From Ectopseudomonas mendocina (lineage in GTDB: Bacteria > Pseudomonadota > Gammaproteobacteria > Pseudomonadales > Pseudomonadaceae): a stretch of DNA of 53,851 nt. Each line of letters opens with the position of its first letter. The stretch's first letter is position 1. Under the pieces are notes generated by a model that was given only the letters and a program-made list of their open reading frames with translations, did no database searches and was not told the origin of the DNA. A program made the position numbers and the translations under genes. The stretch spans positions 1 through 53,851 of the forward strand of contig NZ_VRYE01000029.1 of the NCBI RefSeq assembly GCF_008041835.1, in the 5' to 3' direction. Below, one piece after another: positions 44,509 to 53,851 of the stretch.

Positions 44509-44648
44509 GGGCACCTCTAAAAACTACCTGCGTTAGCATCGCGGCGTTAAAAACAGGCTCAAAATGCTCATTTACAACTCGTAAACTGCGCTTTTTCGCC
44601 TGTTTTTACCTTGCGCTGGCTGCCTCGCCTACGTTTTTAGAGGTGCCC
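44509..44648. repeat. Foldback element, copy 2
   Basis: 140 bp with perfect 16-bp terminal inverted repeats GGGCACCTCTAAAAAC (44509-44524) and GTTTTTAGAGGTGCCC (44633-44648), and inner arms GTTAAAAACAGGC and GCCTGTTTTTACC. The core matches, in inverse orientation, the element at 35414-35552. It lies in the 270-bp gap between hisG and hisD, which has no gene. Confidence 0.88.
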
Positions 44649-44734
44649 TAATGTAGCAAGCCCACCGTGCGGGCACCCAAGAAAAATGGCTATGACACGG
44701 ATAGGCTGCCGCGACCAGACGTCGCGGTGAGGAG

Positions 44735-45370
44735 TCAGCCCTGGTGTCGCGCCTCGATGGCGCTACGCAGGGTGTCGATCAGGGACTGGATGCGCGCATG
44801 CTGCATCTTCATCGACGCCTTGTTGACGATCAGCCGCGAGCTGATGGTGGCAATCAGTTCCTGCGGCTCCAGACCGTTGGCGCGCAGGGTGTTGCCCGTG
44901 TCGACCACGTCAATGATCTTGTCGGCCAGGCCCACCAGCGGCGCCAGCTCCATCGAGCCGTACAGCTTGATGATATCGACCTGACGACCTTGCTCGGCGT
45001 AGTAGCGCTTGGCAACGTTGACGAACTTGGTGGCCACGCGCAGGCGCCCTTTCGGCTCCGGCGCGCCGACCTTGCCAGCCGTCATCAGCTTGCACTTGGC
45101 GATCTGCAGATCCAGCGGCTCGTAGATGCCCTGGCCACCGTACTCCATCAGCACGTCCTTGCCTGCCACGCCGAGGTCGGCCGCGCCATGCTCGACGTAA
45201 GTGGGCACGTCGGTGGCGCGCACGATCAGCAGGCGCACATCATCTTGGGTGGTGGGGATGATCAGCTTGCGGCTCTTGTCCGGGTTCTCGGTCGGCTCGA
45301 TGCCCGCGGCGGCCAGCAACGGCAGGGTGTCATCGAGAATACGGCCTTTGGACAGGGCAATGGTCAGCAT
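44735..45370 (-). CDS. hisG: ATP phosphoribosyltransferase catalytic subunit HisG, short form
   Basis: First, feedback-inhibited step of histidine synthesis. At 211 residues this is the short form that lacks the C-terminal regulatory domain and needs HisZ as partner. Motifs are [18 protein letters not shown] at the N terminus, [13 protein letters not shown], and [15 protein letters not shown] in the PRPP site. hisZ is not in this window. It is 63 bp after murA and upstream of hisD. Confidence 0.97.
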   Translation of the reverse strand: MLTIALSKGRILDDTLPLLAAAGIEPTENPDKSRKLIIPTTQDDVRLLIVRATDVPTYVEHGAADLGVAGKDVLMEYGGQGIYEPLDLQIAKCKLMTAGKVGAPEPKGRLRVATKFVNVAKRYYAEQGRQVDIIKLYGSMELAPLVGLADKIIDVVDTGNTLRANGLEPQELIATISSRLIVNKASMKMQHARIQSLIDTLRSAIEARHQG

Positions 45371-45433
45371 GAAACGGTTTCCTTGAACGGAAGCGGCCGC
45401 CCCCGAGAGAGACGGCCATAAGGCTGTGGAGAC

Positions 45434-46961
<1,528 letters not shown>

Positions 46962-47078
46962 GCTCGACCTCGACTGACGCATTCGGGCACCGGCGCCCGC
47001 GGGTCGGCCATCATACAAAAAAGCCTCCCGCCTGCGAACCCCGCCAACACCGGCAGTGACGCAACGACGGAAGGCACT

Positions 47079-47387
47079 TCACGCTTGCAGCGGCAACAAT
47101 TCCAGCAGACCGCTGAACTGGGCAATCTCGCGCATGTCGTCGGGCAAGCCGCTGATGCTCAGCTCGCGCCCGGCCTTGCGTGCATCGCGCATGAACGCCA
47201 GCAGCAGCGCCAAACCGACACTGCTGGATTTCTCTACCGCACTGCAATCGAGCACCAGGTGTGCGGCGCCACTGCCTGCAATCAGGCGCGCACCCTGCTC
47301 ACGCAGTTGCGGGCCGGTGCTGTAATCCAGCACGCCGCCGAGCTGCAATTGCCCGGCGCCGCGCTCGCTGATGCTTGCCTGACTCAC
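47079..47387 (-). CDS. mlaB: STAS-domain protein MlaB
   Basis: The 102-residue product is a single STAS domain (GVLDYSTGPQLREQGARL, LVLDCSAVEKSSSVGLALLLAFM). MlaB binds MlaF on the cytoplasmic face and is needed for activity and stability of the MlaFEDB transporter. It overlaps mlaC by 4 bp and is last in the mlaFEDCB operon. Confidence 0.93.
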   Translation of the reverse strand: MSQASISERGAGQLQLGGVLDYSTGPQLREQGARLIAGSGAAHLVLDCSAVEKSSSVGLALLLAFMRDARKAGRELSISGLPDDMREIAQFSGLLELLPLQA

Positions 47388-48016
47388 GATTCGCCTCGAG
47401 CCTGACGCGCCCTGGCGACTGTGTCAGCCCAGGTGTCGATAACCTTGTCCAGGTCATTGCGATTGTTCTGCATCGACTGGGCGAACTGATCACGGAACAG
47501 CTTGCCGACATTGATGCCGTTGATCACCACATTGCGCAACTTCCAGCGGCCATCGATCAACACCATGGTGTAAGACAGCGGATAGACCACACCCTTGCCA
47601 TCACGGATCTCCATGCCCACCGACGTGCGCTCGCCCTCGGCCCTGCCGCTGGCCGGCAGTACGCGGATGTCCTGATTGTTGTACTCGAGCAGGGCATTGC
47701 CATAGAACTGCATCAGGCTGCGCTTGAAATTTTCCTGGAAGCGGCTCATCTGCTCAGGCGAAGCCTGACGCGAATAGCGCACGGTCATCACGCCACGGGC
47801 GATGCCCTCGACATCCACCACTGGGCCGAGAATCTCGTTGAGCGAGTCGTAGAAGGCGTTGGGATTGTTGCGGTATTGCTCCTTGTTGGCCTTGAGGTCC
47901 GCCAGCAGGGTTTCGGTGGTCTGCTGCACCACTTCATGGGCGCTCGGCGCCGCCACAGCCAGCAGCGGCATGGCAGCCAGCAACACCAGCAGGGAATTAC
48001 GCACGGTTTTGAACAT
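47384..48016 (-). CDS. mlaC: Periplasmic phospholipid-binding protein MlaC
   Basis: Shuttles phospholipid between the outer-membrane MlaA-OmpC complex and the inner-membrane MlaFEDB. The 210-residue product has a signal peptide (about 1-21, cleavage after AVA) and the MlaC fold (VVQQTTETLLADLK, FKRSLMQFYGNALLEY, GVVYPLSYTMVLIDGRWKLRNVVINGINVG). I chose the ATG at 48016 because it gives a compact signal peptide after GAGGG. An ATG at 48031, overlapping the mlaD stop, is also possible. Confidence 0.92.
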   Translation of the reverse strand: MFKTVRNSLLVLLAAMPLLAVAAPSAHEVVQQTTETLLADLKANKEQYRNNPNAFYDSLNEILGPVVDVEGIARGVMTVRYSRQASPEQMSRFQENFKRSLMQFYGNALLEYNNQDIRVLPASGRAEGERTSVGMEIRDGKGVVYPLSYTMVLIDGRWKLRNVVINGINVGKLFRDQFAQSMQNNRNDLDKVIDTWADTVARARQARGES

Positions 48017-48030
48017 GTCAGGAGCCCTCA

Positions 48031-48501
48031 TCAATTGGCCTCATCTTTATTGACCGAATTAAGCAGGAATTTGCCAATCAGGTCTTCCAGCACCAGCGAG
48101 GACTGCGTGTCGTGGATGGTGCTGCCGTCCTTGAGCACCTCCTCGTCACCACCAACGCTGATGCCGATGTATTTCTCGCCGAGCAAGCCTGCGGTCAGGA
48201 TCGACGCAGTGGAATCCTCAGGCAGGTTATTGACGTTTCCATCGAGTTCCAGGGTCACCCGCCCCATATAGCTGTCGCGATCCAGATCGATCGCCGTAAC
48301 CTTGCCGATGCTCACGCCGGCCATGGTGACCTTGGCGCGCACGGTCAGCCCGGCGATGTTGTCGAAGTAGGCGTAGACCTTGTAGGTATCACCAGCACTG
48401 CCGACGCTCAGGCCACTGACGCGCAGGGCCAGCAGCAGCAGGGCCAGCACACCGGCCATGAGGAACAGGCCGACACCAATCTCCAGCGTGCGGTTTTGCA
48501 T
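48031..48501 (-). CDS. mlaD: Phospholipid transporter periplasmic subunit MlaD (MCE domain)
   Basis: The 156-residue product has an N-terminal membrane helix (about 8-28) and one MCE domain (YKVYAYFDNIAGLTVRAKVTMAGVSIGKVT, LLGEKYIGISVGGDEEVLKDG). In the known complex six copies form a ring with a central hydrophobic pore above MlaE. Its ATG abuts the mlaE stop. Confidence 0.96.
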   Translation of the reverse strand: MQNRTLEIGVGLFLMAGVLALLLLALRVSGLSVGSAGDTYKVYAYFDNIAGLTVRAKVTMAGVSIGKVTAIDLDRDSYMGRVTLELDGNVNNLPEDSTASILTAGLLGEKYIGISVGGDEEVLKDGSTIHDTQSSLVLEDLIGKFLLNSVNKDEAN

Positions 48502-49298
48502 CAGAAGTCTCCAAACATCAAAGCGGTCAGAATGAAATCCAGGCCCAGCACGGCCAGCGAGGCATACACCACGGTGCGTGTGGTTGCGCGGCTGATGCCT
48601 TCGGAAGTGGGTTCGCAGTCGTAGCCCTGGAACACGGCGATCCAGGTCACCACGAAGGCGAAGACGACGCTCTTGATCACGCCGTTGAGCACATCGTCAT
48701 AAAAGGAAACACTGTTCTGCATGTTCGACCAGAACGAGCCTTCGTAAACGCCCAGCCAATCCACAGCGACCATGGCCGCACCCCAGATGCCGACCACGCA
48801 GAAGATCATCGCCAGCAGCGGCATCGAGATGAAGCCGGCCCACAGCCGCGGCGCGACGATGTACTTGAGCGGGTCGACGCCAATCATCTCCAGGCTGGAG
48901 AGCTGCTCGGTGGACTTCATGTTGCCGATCTCGGCAGTCAGCGCCGAGCCGGCGCGACCGGCGAACAGCAGCGCGGTCACCACCGGGCCAAGTTCACGCA
49001 GCAGGGTCAGGGCGACCATCTGCCCAACAGCCTGTTCGGAGCCATAGCTGACCAGAATGTTGTAGCCCTGCAGGGCCAACACCATGCCTATGAAGATGCC
49101 GGACACGACGATGATCGCCAGCGACATCACGCCAACCGCGAACAATTGCTTGATCAACAGCTGCAAAGGCTTGCCGGCACGGCTGCGACCGAACAGAGCG
49201 CTGACCAGAAACAGCACCGAACGCCCCAGTGTCGCGACCACATCGATACCCGCACGACCGAACAGGCGCAGCCGTTCGAGCGGTGAAATTCTGCGCAT
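48501..49298 (-). CDS. mlaE: Phospholipid transporter permease MlaE
   Basis: Inner-membrane permease of the Mla ABC transporter, 265 residues with about five or six membrane helices. It shows [16 protein letters not shown], the [29 protein letters not shown] coupling segment, and [20 protein letters not shown]. The start ATG at 49298 shares one base with the mlaF stop (TGATG). Confidence 0.96.
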   Translation of the reverse strand: MRRISPLERLRLFGRAGIDVVATLGRSVLFLVSALFGRSRAGKPLQLLIKQLFAVGVMSLAIIVVSGIFIGMVLALQGYNILVSYGSEQAVGQMVALTLLRELGPVVTALLFAGRAGSALTAEIGNMKSTEQLSSLEMIGVDPLKYIVAPRLWAGFISMPLLAMIFCVVGIWGAAMVAVDWLGVYEGSFWSNMQNSVSFYDDVLNGVIKSVVFAFVVTWIAVFQGYDCEPTSEGISRATTRTVVYASLAVLGLDFILTALMFGDF

Positions 49299-50107
49299 CA
49301 ACCTCTCCCCAACAGATCTTCGCGGTAGTCCGGCGCTGGAAAATGAAACGGCACCGGACCATCCGGGATGCCCTTCATGAACTGGCGAATGCGCGGGTTA
49401 TCCGATTCCATCAACTCGGCCGGAGTGCCCTGCCCCAGCACCTGTGCATCACCGACGACATAGATGTAGTCGGCGATGCTGGCGGTTTCTGCAAGGTCGT
49501 GAGACACCACCACGCTGGTGATCCCCAGTGCATCGTTGAGCAGGCGGATCAGGCGCACCAGAACACCCATGGCGATGGGGTCCTGGCCGACAAACGGCTC
49601 GTCATACAGCAGAATCTGCGGATCGAGCGCAATGGCTCGGGCCAGCGCGACACGGCGCTTCATGCCGCCAGACAGCTCGTCCGGCATCAGATCCAGCGCC
49701 CCGCGCAAGCCAACGGCCTGCAGTTTCATCAGGACGATGTCGCGAATCATTTCTTCCGGCAGTTGGGTATGCACACGCAGGGGAAAGGCCACGTTCTCGA
49801 ATACATCGAGGTCGGTGAACAGCGCACCGCTCTGAAACAGCACGCCCATCCGCTTGCGCATGTCGAACAGCTCATCACGCGACAGCTTCGGCAGACTGAT
49901 ACCCGCGACGCGAATATCGCCAGCAGAGGGCCGCAACTCGGCAGCGATCAAGCGCAACAAGGTCGTCTTGCCGCAGCCGGAGGGGCCCATGATGCCGGTG
50001 ACCTTGCCGCGCGGAATGCGGATATCGACCTTGTCGAAAATCGATCGCGCGCCACGCTGAAAGCTCACGCCCTGCAACTCGATCGCGTACTCGTGCTCGG
50101 CGCTCAT
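49298..50107 (-). CDS. mlaF: Phospholipid transporter ATPase MlaF
   Basis: ABC ATPase, 269 residues from the ATG at 50107. It has Walker [10 protein letters not shown] (41-49), signature [14 protein letters not shown], Walker [13 protein letters not shown] and the H-loop VVSHDL. The frame is open 87 nt further upstream, through repeat DNA, so the later start is preferred. It powers retrograde phospholipid transport with MlaE and MlaD. First gene of the operon, divergent from kdsD. Confidence 0.97.
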   Translation of the reverse strand: MSAEHEYAIELQGVSFQRGARSIFDKVDIRIPRGKVTGIMGPSGCGKTTLLRLIAAELRPSAGDIRVAGISLPKLSRDELFDMRKRMGVLFQSGALFTDLDVFENVAFPLRVHTQLPEEMIRDIVLMKLQAVGLRGALDLMPDELSGGMKRRVALARAIALDPQILLYDEPFVGQDPIAMGVLVRLIRLLNDALGITSVVVSHDLAETASIADYIYVVGDAQVLGQGTPAELMESDNPRIRQFMKGIPDGPVPFHFPAPDYREDLLGRG

Positions 50108-50174
50108 CTGAACTCCTTGAAAATCAGGCCTCCCTGGCAGACGCCGCCTCCAGAAGCGAGGACACGCTCCAGTT

Positions 50175-50226
50175 AGGGCCTGCTCCCGCTTCATCGCGAG
50201 CCGCGAGCGAAACGGGAACAGACCCT
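50175..50226. repeat. Inverted repeat in the mlaF-kdsD divergent region
   Basis: AGGGCCTGCTCCCG (50175-50188) and CGGGAACAGACCCT (50213-50226), pairing 12 of 14 with a 24-nt loop that itself holds TCGCGAG/CCGCGAG-type complementarity. It looks like a REP-type unit rather than an operator. The divergent gap is 296 bp and has no gene. Confidence 0.6.
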
Positions 50227-50340
50227 ATCGGGCCAAAATGGCCGCGAACTATAGCATTTGCCGAACATCTCGCCCAATAGCACCACGGCGCAGCGTTCAG
50301 ACTTGCGACAGCTTCGGCACTGCCCTGCATACGGCAAAGG

Positions 50341-50369
50341 TGAGCACGACAAGCTTTTCCCGTTATAAT
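50341..50369 (+). promoter_or_regulatory. Promoter of kdsD-kdsC-lptCAB
   Basis: A perfect -10 TATAAT (50364-50369) and a weak -35 (TGAGCA, 50341-50346) with 17-nt spacing, 35 nt before the kdsD ATG. The weak -35 leaves room for activator or alternative sigma control. Confidence 0.65.
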
Positions 50370-50403
50370 CGTCGTCTTCTTTCGCCCGACAGCCTTGCCC
50401 AGC

Positions 50404-51378
50404 ATGAACCAGACCCGCGACCTGATTGATTCCGCGCAGCGTACTATTCGCCTCGAACTTGAAGCGGTACAGGAGCTATTGCCCCGCATCAATGCCGATT
50501 TCATCAAGGCCTGCGAGCTGATTCTCAGCTGCAAGGGACGCGTGGTAGTAGTCGGCATGGGCAAGTCCGGGCATATCGGCAACAAAATCGCTGCGACCCT
50601 GGCCAGCACCGGCACCCCCTCTTTCTTCGTCCACCCGGCAGAAGCCAGCCATGGCGACATGGGCATGATCACCAAGGACGACATCGTCCTGGCGCTGTCG
50701 AACTCGGGCTCGACCGCCGAGATCATCACCCTGCTGCCGCTGATCAAACGCCTCGGCATCGGCCTGATCAGCATGACCGGCAACCCGAACTCGCCGCTGG
50801 CCAAGGCCGCCGAGGTCAATCTCGATGCTCGCGTCTCGCAGGAAGCCTGCCCGCTGAACCTGGCGCCGACCTCCTCGACCACGGCCAGCCTGGTACTGGG
50901 CGACGCCCTGGCCATCGCCCTGCTCGAAGCGCGCGGGTTCACTGCCGAAGACTTCGCCTTCTCTCACCCGGGCGGCGCCCTTGGCCGACGCCTGCTGCTC
51001 AAGGTCGAGAATGTGATGCACAAGGGCGAGGCACTGCCATGCGTGCAGCGTGGTACCAGCTTGCGCGACGCGCTGCTGGAAATGACCCAGAAAGGCCTGG
51101 GCATGACCGTGGTACTGGAGACGGATGGCCGTCTGGCCGGCATCTTTACTGACGGCGATCTGCGTCGCACCCTGGACAAGGGCATCGATGTACGCCAGGC
51201 GTCGATCGACGAGGTCATGACCCCGCACGGCAAGACCGCCCGCGCGGAAATGCTCGCCGCCGAAGCCCTGAAGATCATGGAAGACCACAAGATCAACGCG
51301 CTGGTGGTGGTCGACGACCAGTACAAGCCGGTCGGCGCCCTCAACATGCACGACCTGCTGCGCGCCGGAGTAATGTGA
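50404..51378 (+). CDS. kdsD: D-arabinose 5-phosphate isomerase KdsD
   Basis: Makes arabinose 5-phosphate, first precursor of Kdo for LPS. The 324-residue product has a SIS domain (about 40-175; VVVVGMGKSGHIG, ALSNSGSTAEI, EACPLNLAPTSSTT) and two CBS domains (about 205-324). E, K, H residues of the SIS active site are in the expected motifs. The ATG at 50404 is preferred over a TTG three codons earlier. It shares one base with kdsC. Confidence 0.97.
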   Translation: MNQTRDLIDSAQRTIRLELEAVQELLPRINADFIKACELILSCKGRVVVVGMGKSGHIGNKIAATLASTGTPSFFVHPAEASHGDMGMITKDDIVLALSNSGSTAEIITLLPLIKRLGIGLISMTGNPNSPLAKAAEVNLDARVSQEACPLNLAPTSSTTASLVLGDALAIALLEARGFTAEDFAFSHPGGALGRRLLLKVENVMHKGEALPCVQRGTSLRDALLEMTQKGLGMTVVLETDGRLAGIFTDGDLRRTLDKGIDVRQASIDEVMTPHGKTARAEMLAAEALKIMEDHKINALVVVDDQYKPVGALNMHDLLRAGVM

Positions 51379-51899
51379 TGAACGACCTGCTGCAACGCGC
51401 CCGCGCCATCAAACTGGCGATCTTCGACGTCGATGGCGTGCTCACCGACGGCCGCCTGTACTTTCTCGAAGACGGCAGCGAGTTCAAGACCTTCAATACG
51501 CTCGACGGTCACGGCATCAAGATGCTGATCAACTCGGGCGTGCGCACCGCCATCATCAGCGGGCGCAAGACCCCGGTAGTGGAGCGCCGCGCCAACAACC
51601 TCGGCATCCAGCACCTGTTCCAGGGCCGCGAGGACAAACTCGTGGTGCTCGACGGCCTGCTCGCCGAACTCGGCCTAAGCTATGAAGAAGTTGCCTACCT
51701 TGGCGATGACCTGCCGGATCTTCCGGTGATTCGCCGGGTCGGATTGGGCATGGCTGTAGCCAGCGCCGACAGCTTCGTGCGTCAGCACGCCCATGGTGTC
51801 ACCCAGGCACGCGGCGGTGACGGTGCGGCGCGGGAATTCTGCGAACTGATCATGCGTGCCCAGGGCACACTGGAAGCGGCCCAGGCCGCCTACCTGTAG
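51378..51899 (+). CDS. kdsC: 3-deoxy-manno-octulosonate-8-phosphatase KdsC
   Basis: HAD-type phosphatase that removes phosphate from Kdo 8-phosphate. The 173-residue product has the D17-V-D19-GVLTDG nucleophile motif, ISGR and GDDLPDLPVI motifs, and no cap domain, as usual for the tetrameric KdsC class. Start ATG at 51378 (TGATG overlap with kdsD); a GTG one codon upstream is also possible. Confidence 0.97.
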   Translation: MNDLLQRARAIKLAIFDVDGVLTDGRLYFLEDGSEFKTFNTLDGHGIKMLINSGVRTAIISGRKTPVVERRANNLGIQHLFQGREDKLVVLDGLLAELGLSYEEVAYLGDDLPDLPVIRRVGLGMAVASADSFVRQHAHGVTQARGGDGAAREFCELIMRAQGTLEAAQAAYL

Positions 51900-51907
51900 A
51901 GAACAGC

Positions 51908-52474
51908 ATGCCGCGTAAAATCACCAACACCCTGATCCTTGCCCTGATTGCCGTCGTGGTGGCCGCTCTCGGTTACTGGAACCTGGCCCCGGATACCGAC
52001 CGCCAGGCACGCCAGAACGCCAATGACAACGTCATCGACTTTTACGTCGTGGGCGCGCGCACCGTGCAGTTCCAGGATGACGGCAAACTGCACTACCGCA
52101 TGACCGCGGACAAGCTCGAACACGTCAAGAGCACCGACATCACGCTGATCGAAAAGCCCAAGCTGGATCTCTATCGCGGCAGCGAACTGCCATGGAATGT
52201 TACCAGCCAGCGTGCCGAAGTCTCGCCCGGCGGCATCGAGGTGGAACTGATCGATGATGTGCGTATCGCCCGCACCGATGCCAAGAACCGCCCTACCATC
52301 ATCACCAGCAGCCGCATGACAGTAATTCCCGACAAGGAATATGCGCAGACCGAGCAAGCCGTTAGAATCGTCGCGGCCAACGGGGTGACCACGGCACAAG
52401 GAATGAAAGCGTACTTGAATGACGGCAGGATGCTCCTGCAGTCCAACGTAAGAGGCCAGCATGAGGTTCGTTAA
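51908..52474 (+). CDS. lptC: LPS export protein LptC
   Basis: Bitopic inner-membrane component of the Lpt bridge that receives LPS from LptB2FG and passes it to LptA. The 188-residue product has an N-terminal anchor (about 7-23) and a beta-jellyroll periplasmic domain (VQFQDDGKLHYRMTADKLEHV, WNVTSQRAEVSPGG). It overlaps lptA by 14 bp, which ties translation of the two. Confidence 0.94.
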   Translation: MPRKITNTLILALIAVVVAALGYWNLAPDTDRQARQNANDNVIDFYVVGARTVQFQDDGKLHYRMTADKLEHVKSTDITLIEKPKLDLYRGSELPWNVTSQRAEVSPGGIEVELIDDVRIARTDAKNRPTIITSSRMTVIPDKEYAQTEQAVRIVAANGVTTAQGMKAYLNDGRMLLQSNVRGQHEVR

Positions 52475-53000
52475 TACCCTCCCCCTTATTCTCGCCCTCG
52501 GTGCCGCATTGGGAAGCGCGGCGGCCTGGGCACTGCCATCGGATCGCGATCAGCCGATTCGCATCCAGGCCGACAGCGCCGAACTGGATGACCGTCAAGG
52601 TGTCGCGGTTTACCGTGGCGATGTGATCATCACCCAGGGCACGCTGAAGATCACGGGTGACACCGTGACCATCACGCAGACCGCCAGTGGCGATATCGAT
52701 GTGTTCACTGCAGTGGGCAACCTGGCCTATTACGAGCAGAAGCCAGCGGTGGACAAGGACATCGTCAAGGCCTACGGCAAGACCATCCAGTACTTCGCCA
52801 GTAACGAGCGCATCGTACTGATCGACCAGGCCAAGGTGATTCAGGAAGGCAATACCTTCGAAGGCGAGAAGATCGTCTATGACACCCGCCGCCAGATCGT
52901 CAATGCCGGTCGCGCCACGGGCGGCAATGTCAGCACGCCGCGCCCACGCATCGACATGGTTATCCAACCGAAGAACAAACCTGCGGATCAACAGCAGTAA
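52461..53000 (+). CDS. lptA: Periplasmic LPS transport protein LptA
   Basis: Forms the periplasmic bridge of beta-jellyroll units that carries LPS to LptDE. The 179-residue product has a signal peptide (about 1-24, AWA cleavage) and the OstA-like repeat ([33 protein letters not shown]). Its hydrophilic tail is rich in Pro, Lys and Gln. Its TAA shares its last base with the lptB start. Confidence 0.95.
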   Translation: MRFVNTLPLILALGAALGSAAAWALPSDRDQPIRIQADSAELDDRQGVAVYRGDVIITQGTLKITGDTVTITQTASGDIDVFTAVGNLAYYEQKPAVDKDIVKAYGKTIQYFASNERIVLIDQAKVIQEGNTFEGEKIVYDTRRQIVNAGRATGGNVSTPRPRIDMVIQPKNKPADQQQ

Positions 53001-53725
53001 TGGCCATTCTCAAAGCCCAACACCTGGCGAAAAGTTACAAAAGCCGCCAGGTCGTGCGTGACGTCAGCCTGAGCATCGAAAGCGGCCAGATCGTCGGTCT
53101 GCTCGGCCCTAATGGCGCCGGCAAGACCACCTGCTTCTACATGATCGTCGGCCTGGTACGCGCCGATCAGGGGCGCGTGCTGATCGACGACCTGGATGTC
53201 AGCCACCAACCCATGCATGGGCGCGCGCGCGCCGGCATCGGCTACCTGCCGCAGGAAGCCTCGATCTTCCGCAAACTGTCGGTGGCCGACAACATCATGG
53301 CTATTCTGGAAACGCGCAAGGGCCTGGACCGCGCCGGGCGGCAGGCGGAACTGGACAGCCTGCTGCAGGAATTCCACATCCACCACATCGCCGACAGCCT
53401 CGGCATGAGCCTGTCCGGTGGCGAGCGACGCCGAGTGGAGATTGCCCGCGCCCTGGCGACCAACCCCAAGTTCATCCTGCTCGACGAACCCTTCGCCGGT
53501 GTCGACCCGATTTCGGTGGGCGACATCAAGCAGATCATCCATCACCTCAAGACCAAGGGCATCGGCATCCTGATCACCGATCACAACGTGCGCGAGACCC
53601 TGGATATCTGCGAAACCGCTTACATCGTCAATGATGGGCAACTGATCGCCGAAGGCGACGCCGAAACCATCCTCGCCAACCAGACGGTGAAGGAGGTTTA
53701 TCTGGGCCACGAGTTCCGCCTCTAG
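53000..53725 (+). CDS. lptB: LPS transport ATPase LptB
   Basis: ABC ATPase that powers LPS extraction with LptFG. The 241-residue product shows Walker A GPNGAGKT (36-43), Q-loop [12 protein letters not shown], signature [15 protein letters not shown], Walker [14 protein letters not shown] and H-loop [10 protein letters not shown], all characteristic of LptB. It is the last complete gene; in pseudomonads rpoN normally follows. Confidence 0.97.
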   Translation: MAILKAQHLAKSYKSRQVVRDVSLSIESGQIVGLLGPNGAGKTTCFYMIVGLVRADQGRVLIDDLDVSHQPMHGRARAGIGYLPQEASIFRKLSVADNIMAILETRKGLDRAGRQAELDSLLQEFHIHHIADSLGMSLSGGERRRVEIARALATNPKFILLDEPFAGVDPISVGDIKQIIHHLKTKGIGILITDHNVRETLDICETAYIVNDGQLIAEGDAETILANQTVKEVYLGHEFRL

Positions 53726-53851
53726 CAGCCTGTCGGACTTGAATTCATACATGGACAGAGCGCGACAAAGACAAAGCGAATTGCCCACTATTTGAGCGTT
53801 TTTAACCGGTTGTTGCCCTGAATTTCCTGATTTCGAGCGAATTCAGCCCCT
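53726..53851. other. Non-coding tail after lptB; no gene identified
   Basis: 126 bp up to the window edge. It is AT-richer than its surroundings and has no clear terminator. It contains two copies of GAATTC and no rpoN start. It could be an rpoN leader or the edge of a mobile element. Confidence 0.4.

Overview
The window reads as core chromosome of a gamma-proteobacterium of the genus Pseudomonas (sensu lato). Supporting observations are the GC-rich sequence, the bifunctional CysNC, the 448-residue TrpS, and a gene order that, as I remember it, follows the P. aeruginosa chromosome from lpxC to lptB almost gene for gene. I cannot name the species from sequence alone. Almost every gene is a recognisable housekeeping gene; I found no prophage, CRISPR array, defence island, toxin system or tRNA/rRNA operon. 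No new multigene system is evident. The less ordinary content lies in the non-coding DNA.

Layout. (1) 1-300: the 5' end of a group II intron on the minus strand, lying directly behind the lpxC terminator. (2) 354-18181, minus strand: the complete division and cell wall (dcw) cluster mraZ-rsmH-ftsL-ftsI-murE-murF-mraY-murD-ftsW-murG-murC-ddlB-ftsQ-ftsA-ftsZ plus lpxC, mostly with overlapping or abutting genes, driven from a promoter with a MraZ-type GTGG repeat operator. (3) 18388-23286: rnpB (RNase P RNA), rsmI, and divergently lpoA-yraN-gmhA/diaA-dolP. (4) 23351-28300, minus: rplM-rpsI, petABC (cytochrome bc1) and sspAB. (5) 28477-36097: Tas-like aldo/keto reductase, acyl-CoA dehydrogenase, DJ-1/AraC regulator, zapE, trpS, an alpha/beta hydrolase and zapG. 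(6) 36050-36961: a 0.9-kb gene-free stretch filled by a large foldback element. (7) 36962-41934: cysNC, cysD, a Nif3-like protein and the periplasmic protease AlgW. (8) 41986-46961, minus: hisC, hisD, hisG, murA, ibaG. (9) 47079-50107, minus: mlaFEDCB. (10) 50404-53725, plus: kdsD-kdsC-lptC-lptA-lptB, ending where rpoN would be expected.

Functionally the window is dominated by envelope biogenesis. It holds lipid II synthesis (MurA, MurC-F, MraY, MurG, Ddl), septal synthesis and division (FtsA/I/L/Q/W/Z, ZapE, ZapG), PBP activation (LpoA), the committed lipid A step (LpxC), Kdo supply (KdsD, KdsC), LPS export (LptABC), phospholipid retrograde transport (Mla) and envelope-stress proteolysis (AlgW). 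Respiration (bc1), sulfate activation, histidine synthesis and translation genes are interleaved.

The non-coding DNA carries several repeat families: REP-like pairs, CCCTCTCCC hairpins, a 140-bp foldback present in two copies with a shared core but different arms, and a foldback of about 615 bp.
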